Below, piece by piece: positions 10,901 through 22,100 of a stretch of DNA of 64,000 nucleotides. The position numbers were made by a program, and so were the translations under genes. The notes beneath the pieces were generated by a model. The model did no database searches. It was not told the DNA's origin and worked only from the letters and a program-made list of their open reading frames with translations. Positions within the stretch are counted from its first letter, which is position 1, and every line of letters begins with the position of its first letter. Source of the stretch: Mesostigma viride (taxonomy: Eukaryota > Streptophyta > Mesostigmatophyceae > Mesostigmatales > Mesostigmataceae); contig RPFO01000253.1 of assembly GCA_009746045.1 (NCBI GenBank), forward strand, positions 308,001-372,000. Reading direction: 5' to 3'.

Positions 10901-13900
10901 GGGTTGGATATAGTCGGTGTCCCTGGAGGGCGACGGCAGGAAAGAGAAACGGGGAGGGAAAGAGAAAGCGGGTTGAATGAGAATGCGTACGGATATATGT
11001 GCGTGCGTGCATCTGCATGTGCGCGTGGGTGCGAGTCATCAGCGTCCCGGGAGGGAAAAGAGGGGGGGGGGTGGAGGGAAAAGAGGGGGGGGGGTGGAGG
11101 GAAAAGAGGGGGGGGGTGGAGGGAAAAGAGGGGGGGGGTGGAGGGAAAAGAGGGGGGGGGGTGGAGGGAAAAGAGGGGGGGTGTGGAGGGAAAAGAGGGG
11201 GGGGTGGAGGGAAAAGAGGGGGGGGTGGAGGGAAAAGAGGGGGGGGTTGGAGGAGGGAAAAGAGGGGGGGTGGAGGAGGGAAAAGAGGGGGGGGGGTGGA
11301 GGGAAGAGAGGGGGGGGGTGCAGGAGGGAAGAGAGAGAGGATGTGGAGGAGGGAAGAGAGAGGGGATGTGGAGGAGGGAAGAGAGAGGGAATGCTGAGGA
11401 GAGAGAAAGGAAGTGGGTTGAGTGAGTAAGTGATTGATTGTTTGACTGATTGATTGATTGATCGATTGATTGAGTGGCTGGTCGGTCGGTCGGTTGGTTG
11501 GTTGGTTGGTTGGTTGGTTGGTTGGTTGGTTGGTTGGTTGGTTGGTTGGTTGGTTGGTTGGTTGGTTGGTTGGTTGGTTGGTTGGTTGGTTGGTTGGTTG
11601 GTTGGTTGGTTGGTTGGTTGGTTGGTTGGTTGGTTGGTTGGTTGGTTGGTTGGTTGGTTGGTTGGTTGGTTGGTTGGTTGGTTAGTTGGTTGGTTGGTTG
11701 GTTGGTTGGGTGAGTGAGTGGGTGTCTGCCGTGGGTCTGCGCATGTGAGCATTTTCACACACGGTTGTGTGTGCGCGCGCATGCACACGAGCATGCTTGC
11801 GTTCTGTGGGGCCATGCTGTTGGACATTTGCATACTGGAAGAAACTGACAGCCCAGGATAACTGCTACCACAACGGCTAGTGCATGGACCAAGCAAAGCA
11901 CCAACAAAGACCACAGAGTGGGCAAACTTGTGCAGGGAAATCTCTCTCGTCTAGCAAATTAAGTCAGGCAAGCCTTTTAAACAGAACTAAAGACACACAT
12001 ATTTCCGTCAGAAGGCTCAGAAAATCACGTCACACCCTCCTTGAACCTTGGCCCAGCCTCACCAGTCAAAGTGATCACATTCACTGGTAATAGTAATCAC
12101 ACTCACCGGTCATAGTAGTCGTAGTCATCCTCCTCCTCGCCCCCCTCCTCGGCCCCCCCCTCCTTGTTCCACCCCTGACCCCCCTCATCCCCCGCCGGCT
12201 GCCCCGCGTCCTCGCCATAATCCCTGCCTCCACCGCCACCGCTCCCATCAGCATCCACCTGCAGCAACCGGCGACGCCGCGCCACCGCCCGCCTGCGCCT
12301 CATCATCTCCGCTCCCGCGATATCCCCGCCACCAGCGCCGCCCACCATGTCTGCGCCCATAGCATTCACGGCAGCAGCAGTGGCGGCCGCCGCCGACGCA
12401 GCGTCCTCGCTCGCATCGCCTGCGTCGCGACCCAGGGACCCCTTCGGTGGCAGCCTGGCGCTCCCTTCATCCGCAACCACAAGCTCAGGAACGACGCCAC
12501 GGCTTGCAGCCTCCAGCGCCGCCTGATGCGCCTCATGCGTCGCGGTGGACAAAATGCCGGCATCCGTCCCGTGGTGCTGCTCTTGTTGTTGCTGCTGTTG
12601 TTGCTGCTCCTGCGCTTGCTCGTGGTGCACCGGCTGGCCTTGTGCCTGCCCTTGCACCTGGTTGGTCGCTGCCTCTGCAGGGTGCTCTTGGGCAGGCTCC
12701 GCGTGCGCCTGCGGCAGCTGCTGCGCTACTTCCGGCACCGGCACCGAGGATGCCTCCTCTTGCTGGTGCGTGTGTGCCTGTTGTGGCTGTGCGTGCGGCT
12801 CCTGCTGCTGCTGCTGCTGCTGTGGCTGTGCATGCTGCTCCAGCAGCAGCTGCTGCTGTTGTGGTTGGTGCTGCAGGGTCTCCTGCCCCTGCACGGTCGC
12901 TTGCGCCTGCACTGGCTGGGTTGTCGGCTGCGCATGCTCCTGTGGGTGGGACTCACCCCCTTTGCCCTGCGGCAGTCTGTGCTCGTTGACAGCTGGCACT
13001 TGCTGCTGCTGCTGTTGCTGCTGTTGCTCCTGGTTCAACTGCTGCTGCTGTGCAAAGGTCAGCGGGCCCTCCTGGCGGCGTGGTGGCTTCTTGGACTCCA
13101 CCGCCCTCCCTGCTGTCCACCAGCCCGACACACGACAACCAGCGACCACCCACACAGGACAGGGGCATCCGATGGCCAGGGACCGTTGATTCTGATCAGC
13201 AACAAAATTAGATGCTTGCCGCATTTGGGATATCCAATCTAAACATCTATGGGAGATGACCCCGGGTGGCACAACACATAAATGCGTTGTCTCAGCCAAA
13301 ATGACTGGATGATATTATTCAGATACTTGCTGGGAAACTAATGCTTCTGGGCCACTTAGAAGTGAAGATCGGCGGGCAATGAATGCCTTACTCTAAAAAA
13401 TATTGTAAACGCAGGTAAAGAAACATATTTAAGAGCGTAGTAAAAAAGTTCTCGACCCCCCACAGATATGCTGACGCCCCCCCCCTTCCAAAACGCTAAG
13501 GAATGGATACCAGAAAAAAAATACAATGAAAACAGCAGACACTTCCCAGAAGCATGGCAAGAGGGGGCAGCCCGCCAGATGGCAATATAATTACCGACAC
13601 TACGTGGCACCAAATGCAAACATAGCAGATTCAACCAAGGGTGCACATGCGCGTTTGCACAGTATTCCCCCCCCCCCCCCCCCCCCTCCCAGCCCCCCCC
13701 CCACTCACGGTGCTCCGTCTCTGGATCATGCGGGTGCCCGTCATCGATATGCGGCGACGAGACACTGTGCCCGCCCGCCCCCGCCCGCTCCTCCGCCCTG
13801 CCGCCGCCGTTCCTCGCCTCCTCCTCCGATTCCTCCTCGTCTGAGGGCGGCATGGGCGCGGTCAGGTCCCCCCCCACGTCCGCGTGGTGGTGGTCCACCG

Positions 13901-16900
13901 GGTCGGGGTCCAAGCCGACGTACCAGTTGCGGCGCACGCGCAGGCGGGGGATGACGAGCTTGTGCTTGAGGGCGCTGCCAGAGTCCCTGGGGGTGGCAAC
14001 GGGGGTGGGGAGGTTGACGCAAAGGAGGGGTGGGTGGGGTGGGGAGGGAAGGGGGGAGCTGGCAAGGAAGCAGGTTAGGCCCATGCCACCGAGACCATGA
14101 TGAATGGGGCATAGGCGCGTCTCTAGGCGTGTCTCTAAGCCTTGGGACATAGGGCATGATTGTGACCAAGGAAAGGAGAGCAATGCGATGTACTAACATA
14201 CTGTTTGTACGGAGGCGATGGGCCGGATGGAGAGAGAAAACTGGGGCCTAGCACCATTCAGCACCACTGAAGAAAACAGCTAAAGAAAACAGCTAGGAAA
14301 ATCACTGAGGAAAATCGCTGATAATGATTACTGAGCAAAATCACTGAGAAAAATTACCGAGGGAAATCACTGAGGACAATCACTAAAGAAAATCACCGAC
14401 AAAAATCACCGAGGGAAGTCACTGAGGAAAATCGCTGGGGGAAATCGCTAAGGAAAATCGTTTGAGGAAAATCGCTGAGGAAAAGCTTTGAGTGAAAAAG
14501 TAGACGAGAAAGGGGGGTTGATAGAGATATGGGTAGGCAGGGAGGCATATAGGGGGCCGGAGTGGGACTGGGGAGGGCGAAGCAGAGGGTAGGCAAAAGG
14601 TTTCAGTAATGAGAGGCTCATGTGAGCCCAACTTGATGCAGGCCCGGCACCACTCGCCAACATCTCATCCCATTCCACGCACCCCCCCCCCCACACACAA
14701 TGGCATGACTTGCCATGAAAAGAAACCGTACCTCCCAGTCCCGTCCCATGCCACGCCCCTCTATGCGTTTATTAATGCCATGCCACGCACCGGAAGAAGA
14801 GCACCTCCCCATCGTACGTCGCCAGCACAACGTCCAGCACGCCGTCCGCGTCCACGTCGTACAGCAGGGGGGACGAGTGCACACTCGAGCGGTGGTAGGC
14901 GGGCCAGCCTGCGTGGGGTGATGGAAGGGCGAGTGCTCATGGGATCGCGGTAAACAAGATAAAATTACACTGCCTGGGCAGGTGGGAAGTAAGCCAGCCT
15001 GGGGGCCTTGATCTCTGGTGGCGGGGGGGGCTGGGGAGAGGGGGCCATGGGGTCCATATAAGACAAATTTTGTCTTACATTCAACAAAAGAGTGCAAGGG
15101 CGTCTATGGAGAGGCATCCATGGAGGATATTAGGTCGTGCAGACCATGCTGACCATATACATCATACAGGATTCTATTTATACATAATCATCAGCAGCGG
15201 ACAGCATTATGATCCACAGTGACAACTAGGTATCGGAAGCGCGAGACGCAAGGGAACATAAACAGGGGGTAAAGGACTTCAACAGGGAGGTGGCTTCAGC
15301 AGGGAGAAAGGGAACAAAAACAGGGAGAAAGGGGACTTCAATAGGGAGGGGGCTTGAATAGGGAGAAAGGGAACATGAACAGGGAGAAAGGGGACTTCAA
15401 TAGGGAGGGGGCTTGAATAGGGAGAAAGGGAACATGAACAGGGAGAAAGGGGACTTGAACAGGGAGATAGCGCACCGACCAGCGTCGACCGCATCACAGA
15501 AACCAAAGCAACGCCCTGACGTACTTCGCAGCTGGGTTATCCCAGATATTTGATTTCCAGGCGCTGCAAATTCCATACGACTGTTGATAGGTTCTTTTTG
15601 CGCGGGAGCTCTAGGTCGTTGGTTAGGTATTGTGGTGCTGCAGCTGGGTTATCCGCGTGGAGAGCAGACAAACAAACACGAAGGATCCATCCCTTCGCTC
15701 ATGGAGTTGTCCACCCTTTCGTACTGCCACCTCCCGCATCCAACTCTGCTAGTCTGTGAGACACAGGACATGATGTGTGAGCGATCCACCAGCAAGTCAA
15801 ATGGCTCCATGCGGTTGGCATGGCCCTTGCCCTTTGATTGGAAGGTTTGATAAAAGCACTGAAGACAAAGGGAAAACGCCACGTGCCTCACTGACGACAA
15901 AGGGGACATGCCACATGCCTTTGCGCGCCAGAGCTCACTGGCCAACCACATGGACCCTTCCAGCGCCACTCACATGACATCCGACGTGCATGTGCCACTC
16001 AGATGGTCACGTGGCGTGCCGCGTGCAAGTGTGTGTAAGTGTCTTCAACCGCCGCCATGAACCGGCCATGCCCATGAACGCACTCTCGAACTACCTTGCC
16101 ATCCTCCACTCACTGGCCAGCTTCTCCCGCCCCTCATCCGCCAGCCACATGGACCCCATGAGCCTATGTCTGCGCTCACGGGCCAGCCACATGGACCCCC
16201 TTAGCTCATGCTGTGTCCGGTCTGCACTCACCGGCCAGCTTCTCGCCGTCGCTACCGTCCAGTACCTCCAAGTAGTGCACGAACGAGGCCACAATCACCT
16301 CCTTTTGGCCGTCACTGGCAAACGTAACGCAAGGCAAGGCAAGAAAAGACCGTGCATGTGCAGCACACGCCGCATGAGCCACGACAACCTGCTCGCGACC
16401 CTTGATCATTCGCGCACGGCGAGGCATGCGTCGCACCCAGATGCCACAGGAGAGTCACGTCATACGCAGCCACATGCAAACTGCGCATGGCCCCACGTGG
16501 GGGTTGGGGGTATATGTGTTGCTGGGAGCAGGGTTTTGGGCGACGTGAGGGGAATGAGCACACTCATGCCCGTCCCTAGGGGAGCACATAGCCAAAGTGC
16601 GCGCATGAGATGGGGGGTGAACACACGCATGAGATGGGGGTAAACGCTGAAAGGGGGATTTGTTCCCCGCCAGGTTTCACTTACACGACACACACAAGTG
16701 CACCCACCTGTTGATGTCGGCGATGAGCGGCGTGGTGTAGATGGAGGAGCTGACTTCTGACATCCACCGCAGGCTCACGCCCTGGGGGCACTCGGAGCCC
16801 AGGTGGACATCCTCACTGGTGGCGCCCGGGGGGGGGGGGGGGGAGGGAAGCGAACGGGGGGACAACAACCACAATCAAGGAAAGCAAATGGCGGGAATGC

Positions 16901-18006
16901 GAATTGTTGGAAAGTGAATGGAGGGAATGCACATGCCACCAGCCACCCTCATCAAACAAACCTTGGGAGGCACATGAGGTGGGACATGGGTGGAGGGAAG
17001 GAGGCGGGCATGTTGCATGTCACCTTGACTCAGGTTTCTTCCTATTCACTTGATTGTTAGAGCCCTAACTAAGGCAAGTCTACCCCTATCCATGCAAGCA
17101 TCAGCTCAGGAGCGCAAATCACTAAACAAGCACCGTAGGGGTGTCCATGACCACACACACAGGTGTGCCTATAACCACAAAAGTGAGTCTACCGACAAGA
17201 GGACGCGTCCTGCTTGCAAGCAGCATATCATGGCCCATACCAAATATAGACCAAGACGCTGCCCTCGCGGCACACACACACATTTGGGCATGCATATGCC
17301 ATGTGGGCAGAATATGCACACCATGCATGCCCGCATGCACGCAGCACACGCAGGTTCACATGCATATAGTCACGTGCTGGTGTACCCATGATGGCAAATG
17401 CTTGACATAAAGTGGGCACTCCCACATAAAATAAACGGCCAGGGATGCGACAAATGCGTAAAACCACTAATATCTCTGACTAATAATAACTCTTGCAGGG
17501 GGCAAAGTAGACTTATTCAAGTTGAACCCATCGCCTGCTGCCGACATGATTGTAACGGGAATCTGCATTTAGTATTGCCTCGGTACTCCATCCAAGAATG
17601 GGTAGCCCCATGTACAGAGCAGATAGCTGGCCCCCAAAACACAAGGGCGGAAAGCTACACTGGCAATCCTGGCACTAACGCTGTCCGTTTAGAGCAAAGC
17701 GAACGCACGCTTTGGGACCTGGCAGGCAGGGGCGTGCGACAGTGCCAGACACTTGCATACGGTTACCAACGACACCCTGCAGCATGCCAGGGCCAAATTT
17801 CGTCCCATTGAGTGCGCCTTAAAACCCGGCAGAACTTACTCAATCTGCTCAGAGTCGGCGGTCGCCTGGCGCTGAAGAAATTTGTTATTGAAGTTGATAT
17901 GGTTATCGCTAGATATGGGGTCTGACAGCTGAGCTGCAGCACGATGGGTCCATATCGTCACCAGCAACAGCGTCAAAAACGAAGCCAGAGATTTCCTGAC
18001 AGCCAT
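4952..18006 (-). CDS. DEX1: DEX1-like FG-GAP membrane protein
   Basis: Plant DEX1 is a secretory-pathway membrane protein with calcium-binding FG-GAP repeats, needed for pollen-wall patterning. Exons, in transcript order: 17840-18006, 16708-16815, 16232-16314, 14791-14908, 13709-13986, 12107-13109, 10691-10844, 10074-10144, 9014-9473, 8249-8523, 6663-6780, 5948-6160, 4952-5257. All junctions are GT-AG and all phases close, giving 1117 codons. A signal peptide is present ([16 protein letters not shown]...). FG-GAP/calcium loops include [42 protein letters not shown] and DMNADGH. A C-terminal transmembrane helix spans about residues 1081-1100 with a short tail. The junction of exons 1 and 2 (IDEDV) and the WPA-YH, NPDPVD-like and ETSYSMVLA blocks match the family. 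Exon 6 is a 334-residue Gln/acidic low-complexity insert replacing the family's variable region; the Arabidopsis protein is about 900 residues. The role in an alga is unknown. Confidence 0.93.
6815..7310. repeat. G/A/C-rich minisatellite in DEX1 intron 10
   Basis: Dozens of copies of a composite unit made of GGGGCAAG and CGGCAGCAA-type 8-9-mers. It opens five or six overlapping long false reading frames (Gln/Gly/Lys- or Pro/Leu/Cys-rich). It lies wholly inside the intron between exons 10 and 11. Confidence 0.9.
7602..7937. repeat. Perfect heptamer array (TATCCTG)48
   Basis: 336 bp of apparently perfect tandem TATCCTG, 48 copies, flanked upstream (7510-7601) by degenerate TGTATAC-like units from which it may have arisen. 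It lies in DEX1 intron 10. All six frames stay open because 7 is not a multiple of 3 and no stop codon occurs, hence the false PVSCILY and YRIQDTG reading frames. Confidence 0.95.
8040..8220. repeat. 13-bp tandem repeat in DEX1 intron 10
   Basis: About 13 copies of a TGACCAGCTACAG-like unit that vary at one or two positions. The array ends about 30 bp before exon 10 (exon edge 8249), so it occupies the start of the intron next to its donor. Confidence 0.9.
9548..9605 (-). pseudogene. Duplicated start of DEX1 exon 9 (pseudo-exon)
   Basis: This stretch is about 80% identical by eye to 9431-9480, which spans the acceptor and first codons of exon 9. It keeps the CCCCCAGGTACTA-type acceptor and the GGTCGTC core. 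In the exon 9 reading phase the second codon is TAG, so inclusion would truncate the protein. It lies in the intron between exons 8 and 9. Confidence 0.55.
10367..10528. repeat. 16-bp tandem repeat in DEX1 intron 7
   Basis: About ten copies of CTTCTTATGAGATGTG, differing mainly at one G/A position, in the intron between exons 7 and 8. Confidence 0.93.
11047..11400. repeat. GA-rich minisatellite in DEX1 intron 6
   Basis: More than a dozen copies of a 20-30 bp unit of the form GAGGGAAAAGAGGGGGGGTG with variable G-run length. It grades at the 3' side into GGAAGAGAGAGGGATG units and is almost purely purine on the plus strand. Confidence 0.9.
11491..11709. repeat. (TTGG)n microsatellite in DEX1 intron 6
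   Basis: About 219 bp of tandem GGTT tetranucleotide, some 54 copies, with one visible TTAG variant near 11682. It gives false Trp-Leu-Val-Gly and Pro-Thr-Asn-Gln reading frames. Confidence 0.95.
14262..14490. repeat. 13-bp tandem repeat in DEX1 intron 4
   Basis: About 16 diverged copies of a GAAAATCACTGAG unit between exons 4 and 5 of DEX1. Confidence 0.85.
15255..15465. repeat. Higher-order repeat in DEX1 intron 3
   Basis: Tandem copies of an approximately 60-bp unit, itself built from AACAGGGAGAAAGGG and CTTCAATAGGGAGG-like subunits, between exons 3 and 4. Confidence 0.85.
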
Positions 18007-18755
18007 GCTTCAGATCATGGATATCCGCGAGAAGAACGGCGAAAATAACCAAGATATTTCCTAGAAATCGGGTAATGTGTCACAAGCTGTCATTACTGGC
18101 CTTCTTGTAGATACCACTGTCTGCTGTGACTGTCGAAGAAAATTTGCAGGATGAGACGCGCAGGATGATCGGGCAATTAGGAATACGCAAAGCAGTCTGT
18201 TTATGGAATACGATACTTTCTTTCATGGGTGCCACCCGGCATGGCGTCTCGAAACGGTGGGAACTGAGCGACAGTAATTTTTTAGCGAAGTCAGGAAGAC
18301 CATGGCCGGCTCCATCATCGCGTCACCTTGCGGTAACGTGGGGAGACAGCATCACTAATTTCTCCAGAGAACTGGAGGGCCTGGGCAGCGGGCCACGGGC
18401 AGTCATGAAAGCAGGTTCCTCTGAACCTTAATCGTACTTCTGGCGTCTGCAACTAGCGTGCAAGTCGAGGCATGTCGTTACTTTTTTCTGGCCGTATGGT
18501 AGGGAAATTTTATCTAATTTTAAAGCACTTCAATTTGTCCGAACCAGGAACCTCGATAGTATCAAGGTAAGATTCTGTCCCAGTTGATGTACGATCAGGA
18601 AAGATTCCTCGCGAGCCTGCCCGGCCAGGGCCTGCCCTGTGGATTTGCCAATTGCCACCACGTCAACGACCCCAAACTAGTGAAACTACTGCCCAAAGAC
18701 GCACAAGGCTGGACAGAGCCCACAAGTCACGAAGCTTCAGTACAGTACAGTGTAG

Positions 18756-18982
18756 TCAAAGAAGAAATATGTAGTCTCTAAGGGCTTGCTTGACGTCGAC
18801 AGTCTCTGACGAAGTAGCACTGGGGAGAACAACAACAAAAAAAATTAATGAGACGTCGGTTCCTATACATACAATTCGCCGTTGAATGCCGTCAGCTTGG
18901 TGCCTTCGCGCGACACCAGCACCCAGGAGTTGTCTGGGATCTTAACTGCATCCGGAACTAGCGTGGATATCAACTCACTCAT
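18756..18982 (-). CDS. Two-exon gene for a 57-residue protein
   Basis: Exon 1 is 18873-18982: ATG, 36 codons plus 2 bases, donor GTATGT. Exon 2 is 18756-18819: a long T-rich tract and CCCCAG acceptor, 20 codons, then TGA. The join closes in phase and gives 57 residues, starting MSELISTLVPDAVKIPDNSW and ending KQALRDYIFLL. Composition looks like a real soluble protein with a C-terminal amphipathic/hydrophobic end; there is no signal peptide or known motif. I do not recognise the family. Its start is 168 bp from the UBX start on the opposite strand, suggesting a shared bidirectional promoter, and DEX1 follows on the same strand. Exon 1 alone would encode 39 residues if not spliced (TAG just past the donor). 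Confidence 0.5.
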
Positions 18983-19150
18983 TTAATCTGTGTTAAGCTG
19001 TGAGCAGCATGGTGCGTTCGAGTGAAATGTTTACGGCCATGTTTCGCTGGCATATTACTTGGCGTGTTTACATTCTTTTCCCGGATCAGTCGGGTAGAAA
19101 ACATCCTCGACATTAACTCGGGACACGGAGTTTTGGTCGCACAATTCCCC
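18983..19150. promoter_or_regulatory. Candidate bidirectional promoter
   Basis: 168 bp separate the proposed start codons of the 57-residue gene (minus) and the UBX gene (plus). No TATA box is obvious. The assignment rests only on the head-to-head arrangement of the two models. Confidence 0.35.
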
Positions 19151-22100
19151 ATGCACTTTCAGGCTGATACTTCACCCTTCTTCAAAGGCAGCGTGCAGGA
19201 GGCAATTCAGCTTGCACGCTCCCAAGCGCTCGTGCTTCTCGTGGTTGTTGAAGGTAAGCTGTCATGGCTCGTGCTAGCTGCCGACTCATGGAATGGCACT
19301 TTCTAGGTCATAACAGCCTTTTTATATTTAGTCTGATAACACACAAATATCGGCACATTGACAGCATGCTGGGTTCGAAGGTCTCACGTGAATTGCTTAT
19401 CCTTGTCGGCAATAATTGCTGGTCACATTCATCCATTGGTATGTGGAATGTTTCTGAACCGTTTAACGCCACAAGGTCATTACGGGAAATCAAACTGCGA
19501 GCTGTAGACCAGCATATGATTGTATCAAGAGCCAGGCACCCCAAGGTAGGAGTTATTTTGTGAGGAGTGGCTGGGACTGGGCAGCTAAGTGGCTTGTAAG
19601 ACGTTTAATTTTGTCATAGTTGACAGCTCGACATATGGGCAATGCATATGTGTCCCCCCATCGTTCCATGATCGTCACCCTTGTGGTGACGTGTGCCAGA
19701 CGCGGGTGAGGAGAGCGCGCGCCTGGACGCCGCCTGCTGGACCGACGCCACGGTGAGCCGTGCGTGGATGGTGGATCCGTGCGCGCGATTAGCAGTGCAG
19801 CTGGTGCCGTGCATGATGGAGCGGTGTTTGGTGGTGCGATGTTGTCTGGCAGGGGCAGGGGCAGCGGGAGAGCCGTTTGGCAGGGGCAGGGGCAGGGGGA
19901 GAGCCGTGTGGCAGGTCAGGCTGGCGCAGGGGGAGAATGCACGGGAAAATGGAGCAAAGGAGGCCGGAGCGCAGGGCCTGGGGCGCGGGTCGAGAGGGGA
20001 TAGGAGGGGCAGGGGCCATCGCGCCTGATACTGCCGAGGTGCCCATGTCTGAACCATGCCCATGCGCTGACAGTGATGAGTGCTCATGTCTGCGGTGTGT
20101 TCACATCTAGCCTAGAAGGCAATATCAGGATTCAGAATGGGTAACTCTCCCATTTCCTTGGGTTCCCTGCGCCTCTCGTCCCTGATCCCAAGATTATCCG
20201 CCGTTCATTAGCAGAAATCGTTGCGCCAAGTGTATTATTGAGACGCGAGACCAGCAGCATATGTTTGGGCCCTTTTCCCCATCGATGGCTTTCAAGGATG
20301 GCTTCTATGGGTGGCTCTGGATCGGTGGCCCTTGCCCGTGTAAACTTGTGCATGAGGATCTCTCGCTCGTCTATTTGCTGTTATAAGTGCCGCATCGTCC
20401 CCTGACCCCTCGTTTGCCCTCCGCCTTGATCCCTGCTCCCTCCGTCACCTCTACTCCTTCCCGACCCCCCTCCGTCATTCGTCTGCCCATCCCTGCCGGA
20501 ACGCCCCTGTCCTCCTCTTTCCTTTGCGCAGTTGCGCGCGGAACTTCCGCAGGCGTGCATCTCGCTGCAGCTGCGGGATGGGACGTCCGAGGCCAGCAAC
20601 TTCAAGGCACTGTGTGAGTGGCCCGCGCGCTGGCCTGAGGAGATGGTGTTTATTGCTGTAGTCCAACTCGTGGTTTGATATGCCCCGTGATTGCTACTAT
20701 GAGTGGTGGTGTAAAAGGACAGCGGGCTGTTTTTATGTAGGTTGTCCACCGGGTACTCCCTCGTTTCATGCACGCTCTTAGTGACCTCGTTTCCTGCGCG
20801 CTCTTAGTGACCTCGTTTCCTGCGCGCTCTTAGTGACCTGGTTGTGCGCGCTGTTTTAGTGACATTGTGTCCTGCGCTCGTTTAGTGGGGGGATAAGAAG
20901 CCTTGTTTGGTTACGATTTGTGAAGCGCAAGCATATGGAGATTATTAGTAAAGTAAGAGAGTGTATTTGAAGCAGTTATCAGGGGTGTCATGTGGCTCGA
21001 GTTGACCAAGTCACGGCTGCATGGTTTGCTGGCACTCTTACTACTGCGGCTGCCTGTGCATGCATCGTTTCTGCTGTTACCCGCCCCCCCTGTTGCCCTC
21101 AACAGTCCCTGTGGCGCAGCTCCCGTCGCTGTTCCTCATCAGCTGCTACGGTGGCGTGCTCCATTCCAGCGGTGAGCGTGCCACTCAGCGGGTTAGAACA
21201 TGGCGATAGCACGCCACGGGGTGTGGGCATGATGATGGCCCTGTTATACAGCACTATTATACCTGGGTTTGAGCCGGGTGAATTAGCATCAGCAGCGGCG
21301 CAAAAGGTCTACACATTCACGCCTAAGTGGACAACGGCCTGTGGCAATGTTAAACAAGTAGTGTTGACTGTGGTAGTGCTGGCTGTGATAGTGTTGGCTG
21401 TGGTAGTGTTGGCTGTGGTTGTGTTGGCTGTGGTAGTGTTGGCTGTGGTTGTGTTGGGTGTGGTTGTGTTGGCTGTGGTTGTGTTGGCTCCTGCCACCCC
21501 GGCAGATATTGCTCCGCCCTTCTAATGCAATGAACGAAATTTTGACAAAGTTTTGTTGTGACTCATCCATGATGTCGACCAATCCAAAGGTAACGGCCTA
21601 TAATTATATTGTTGTTATTATTTATGATCATATATTGACCATTATTTGTATTGCGACTGGCACATTCGCTTCGTGAGACTGCGTGGCCGCACTGCTCACA
21701 TGCCATGGGTCAAATGAAGTATCATGGTATAAAACCAAGGACCCCTCTACTTGGGCGGTAAGTGCTCCCATTTTTTCCTCACACTCTCCCGTCCATCCCC
21801 TACTCCCTCTTCCTTACCCCGTTCCTTGCCTCCTTGTGCCTGTGTCCGTCACCCCAGTCGGCTACATCGCACCAGAGGAACTGCTGGCGACTGTACGAAG
21901 TGTCAGCGCCGCCTTCCAGCAGCAGGTGGGGGCGTGGGCGCTGCATAGAGCCAGCGCAGTATGGGGTATACACTGCCCATCAACACAGGCTCTTACACTG
22001 CACGGAGCTGATGGCCGTCTACTGCCCATTAGTGTGGGGTTGCACGAGTGCTACGTACACGACAGCTTTATGAGCGCTAGAACTGCGATCCAGGTTCAGC

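Noticed and set aside
11039-11914. 291-codon minus-strand frame and WLVG-repeat plus-strand frames
   Set aside because: They arise from the GA-rich minisatellite and the (TTGG)n array within DEX1 intron 6.
12447-13242. Leu- or Cys-rich plus-strand frames of 180-238 codons
   Set aside because: They are antisense shadows of the Gln-rich DEX1 exon 6 (CAG read as CTG/TGC).
4952-18006. Integrin alpha subunit
   Set aside because: FG-GAP repeats are shared, but the order of blocks, the IDED-type N-terminus and the short C-terminal tail match DEX1, and no integrin leg domains are present.
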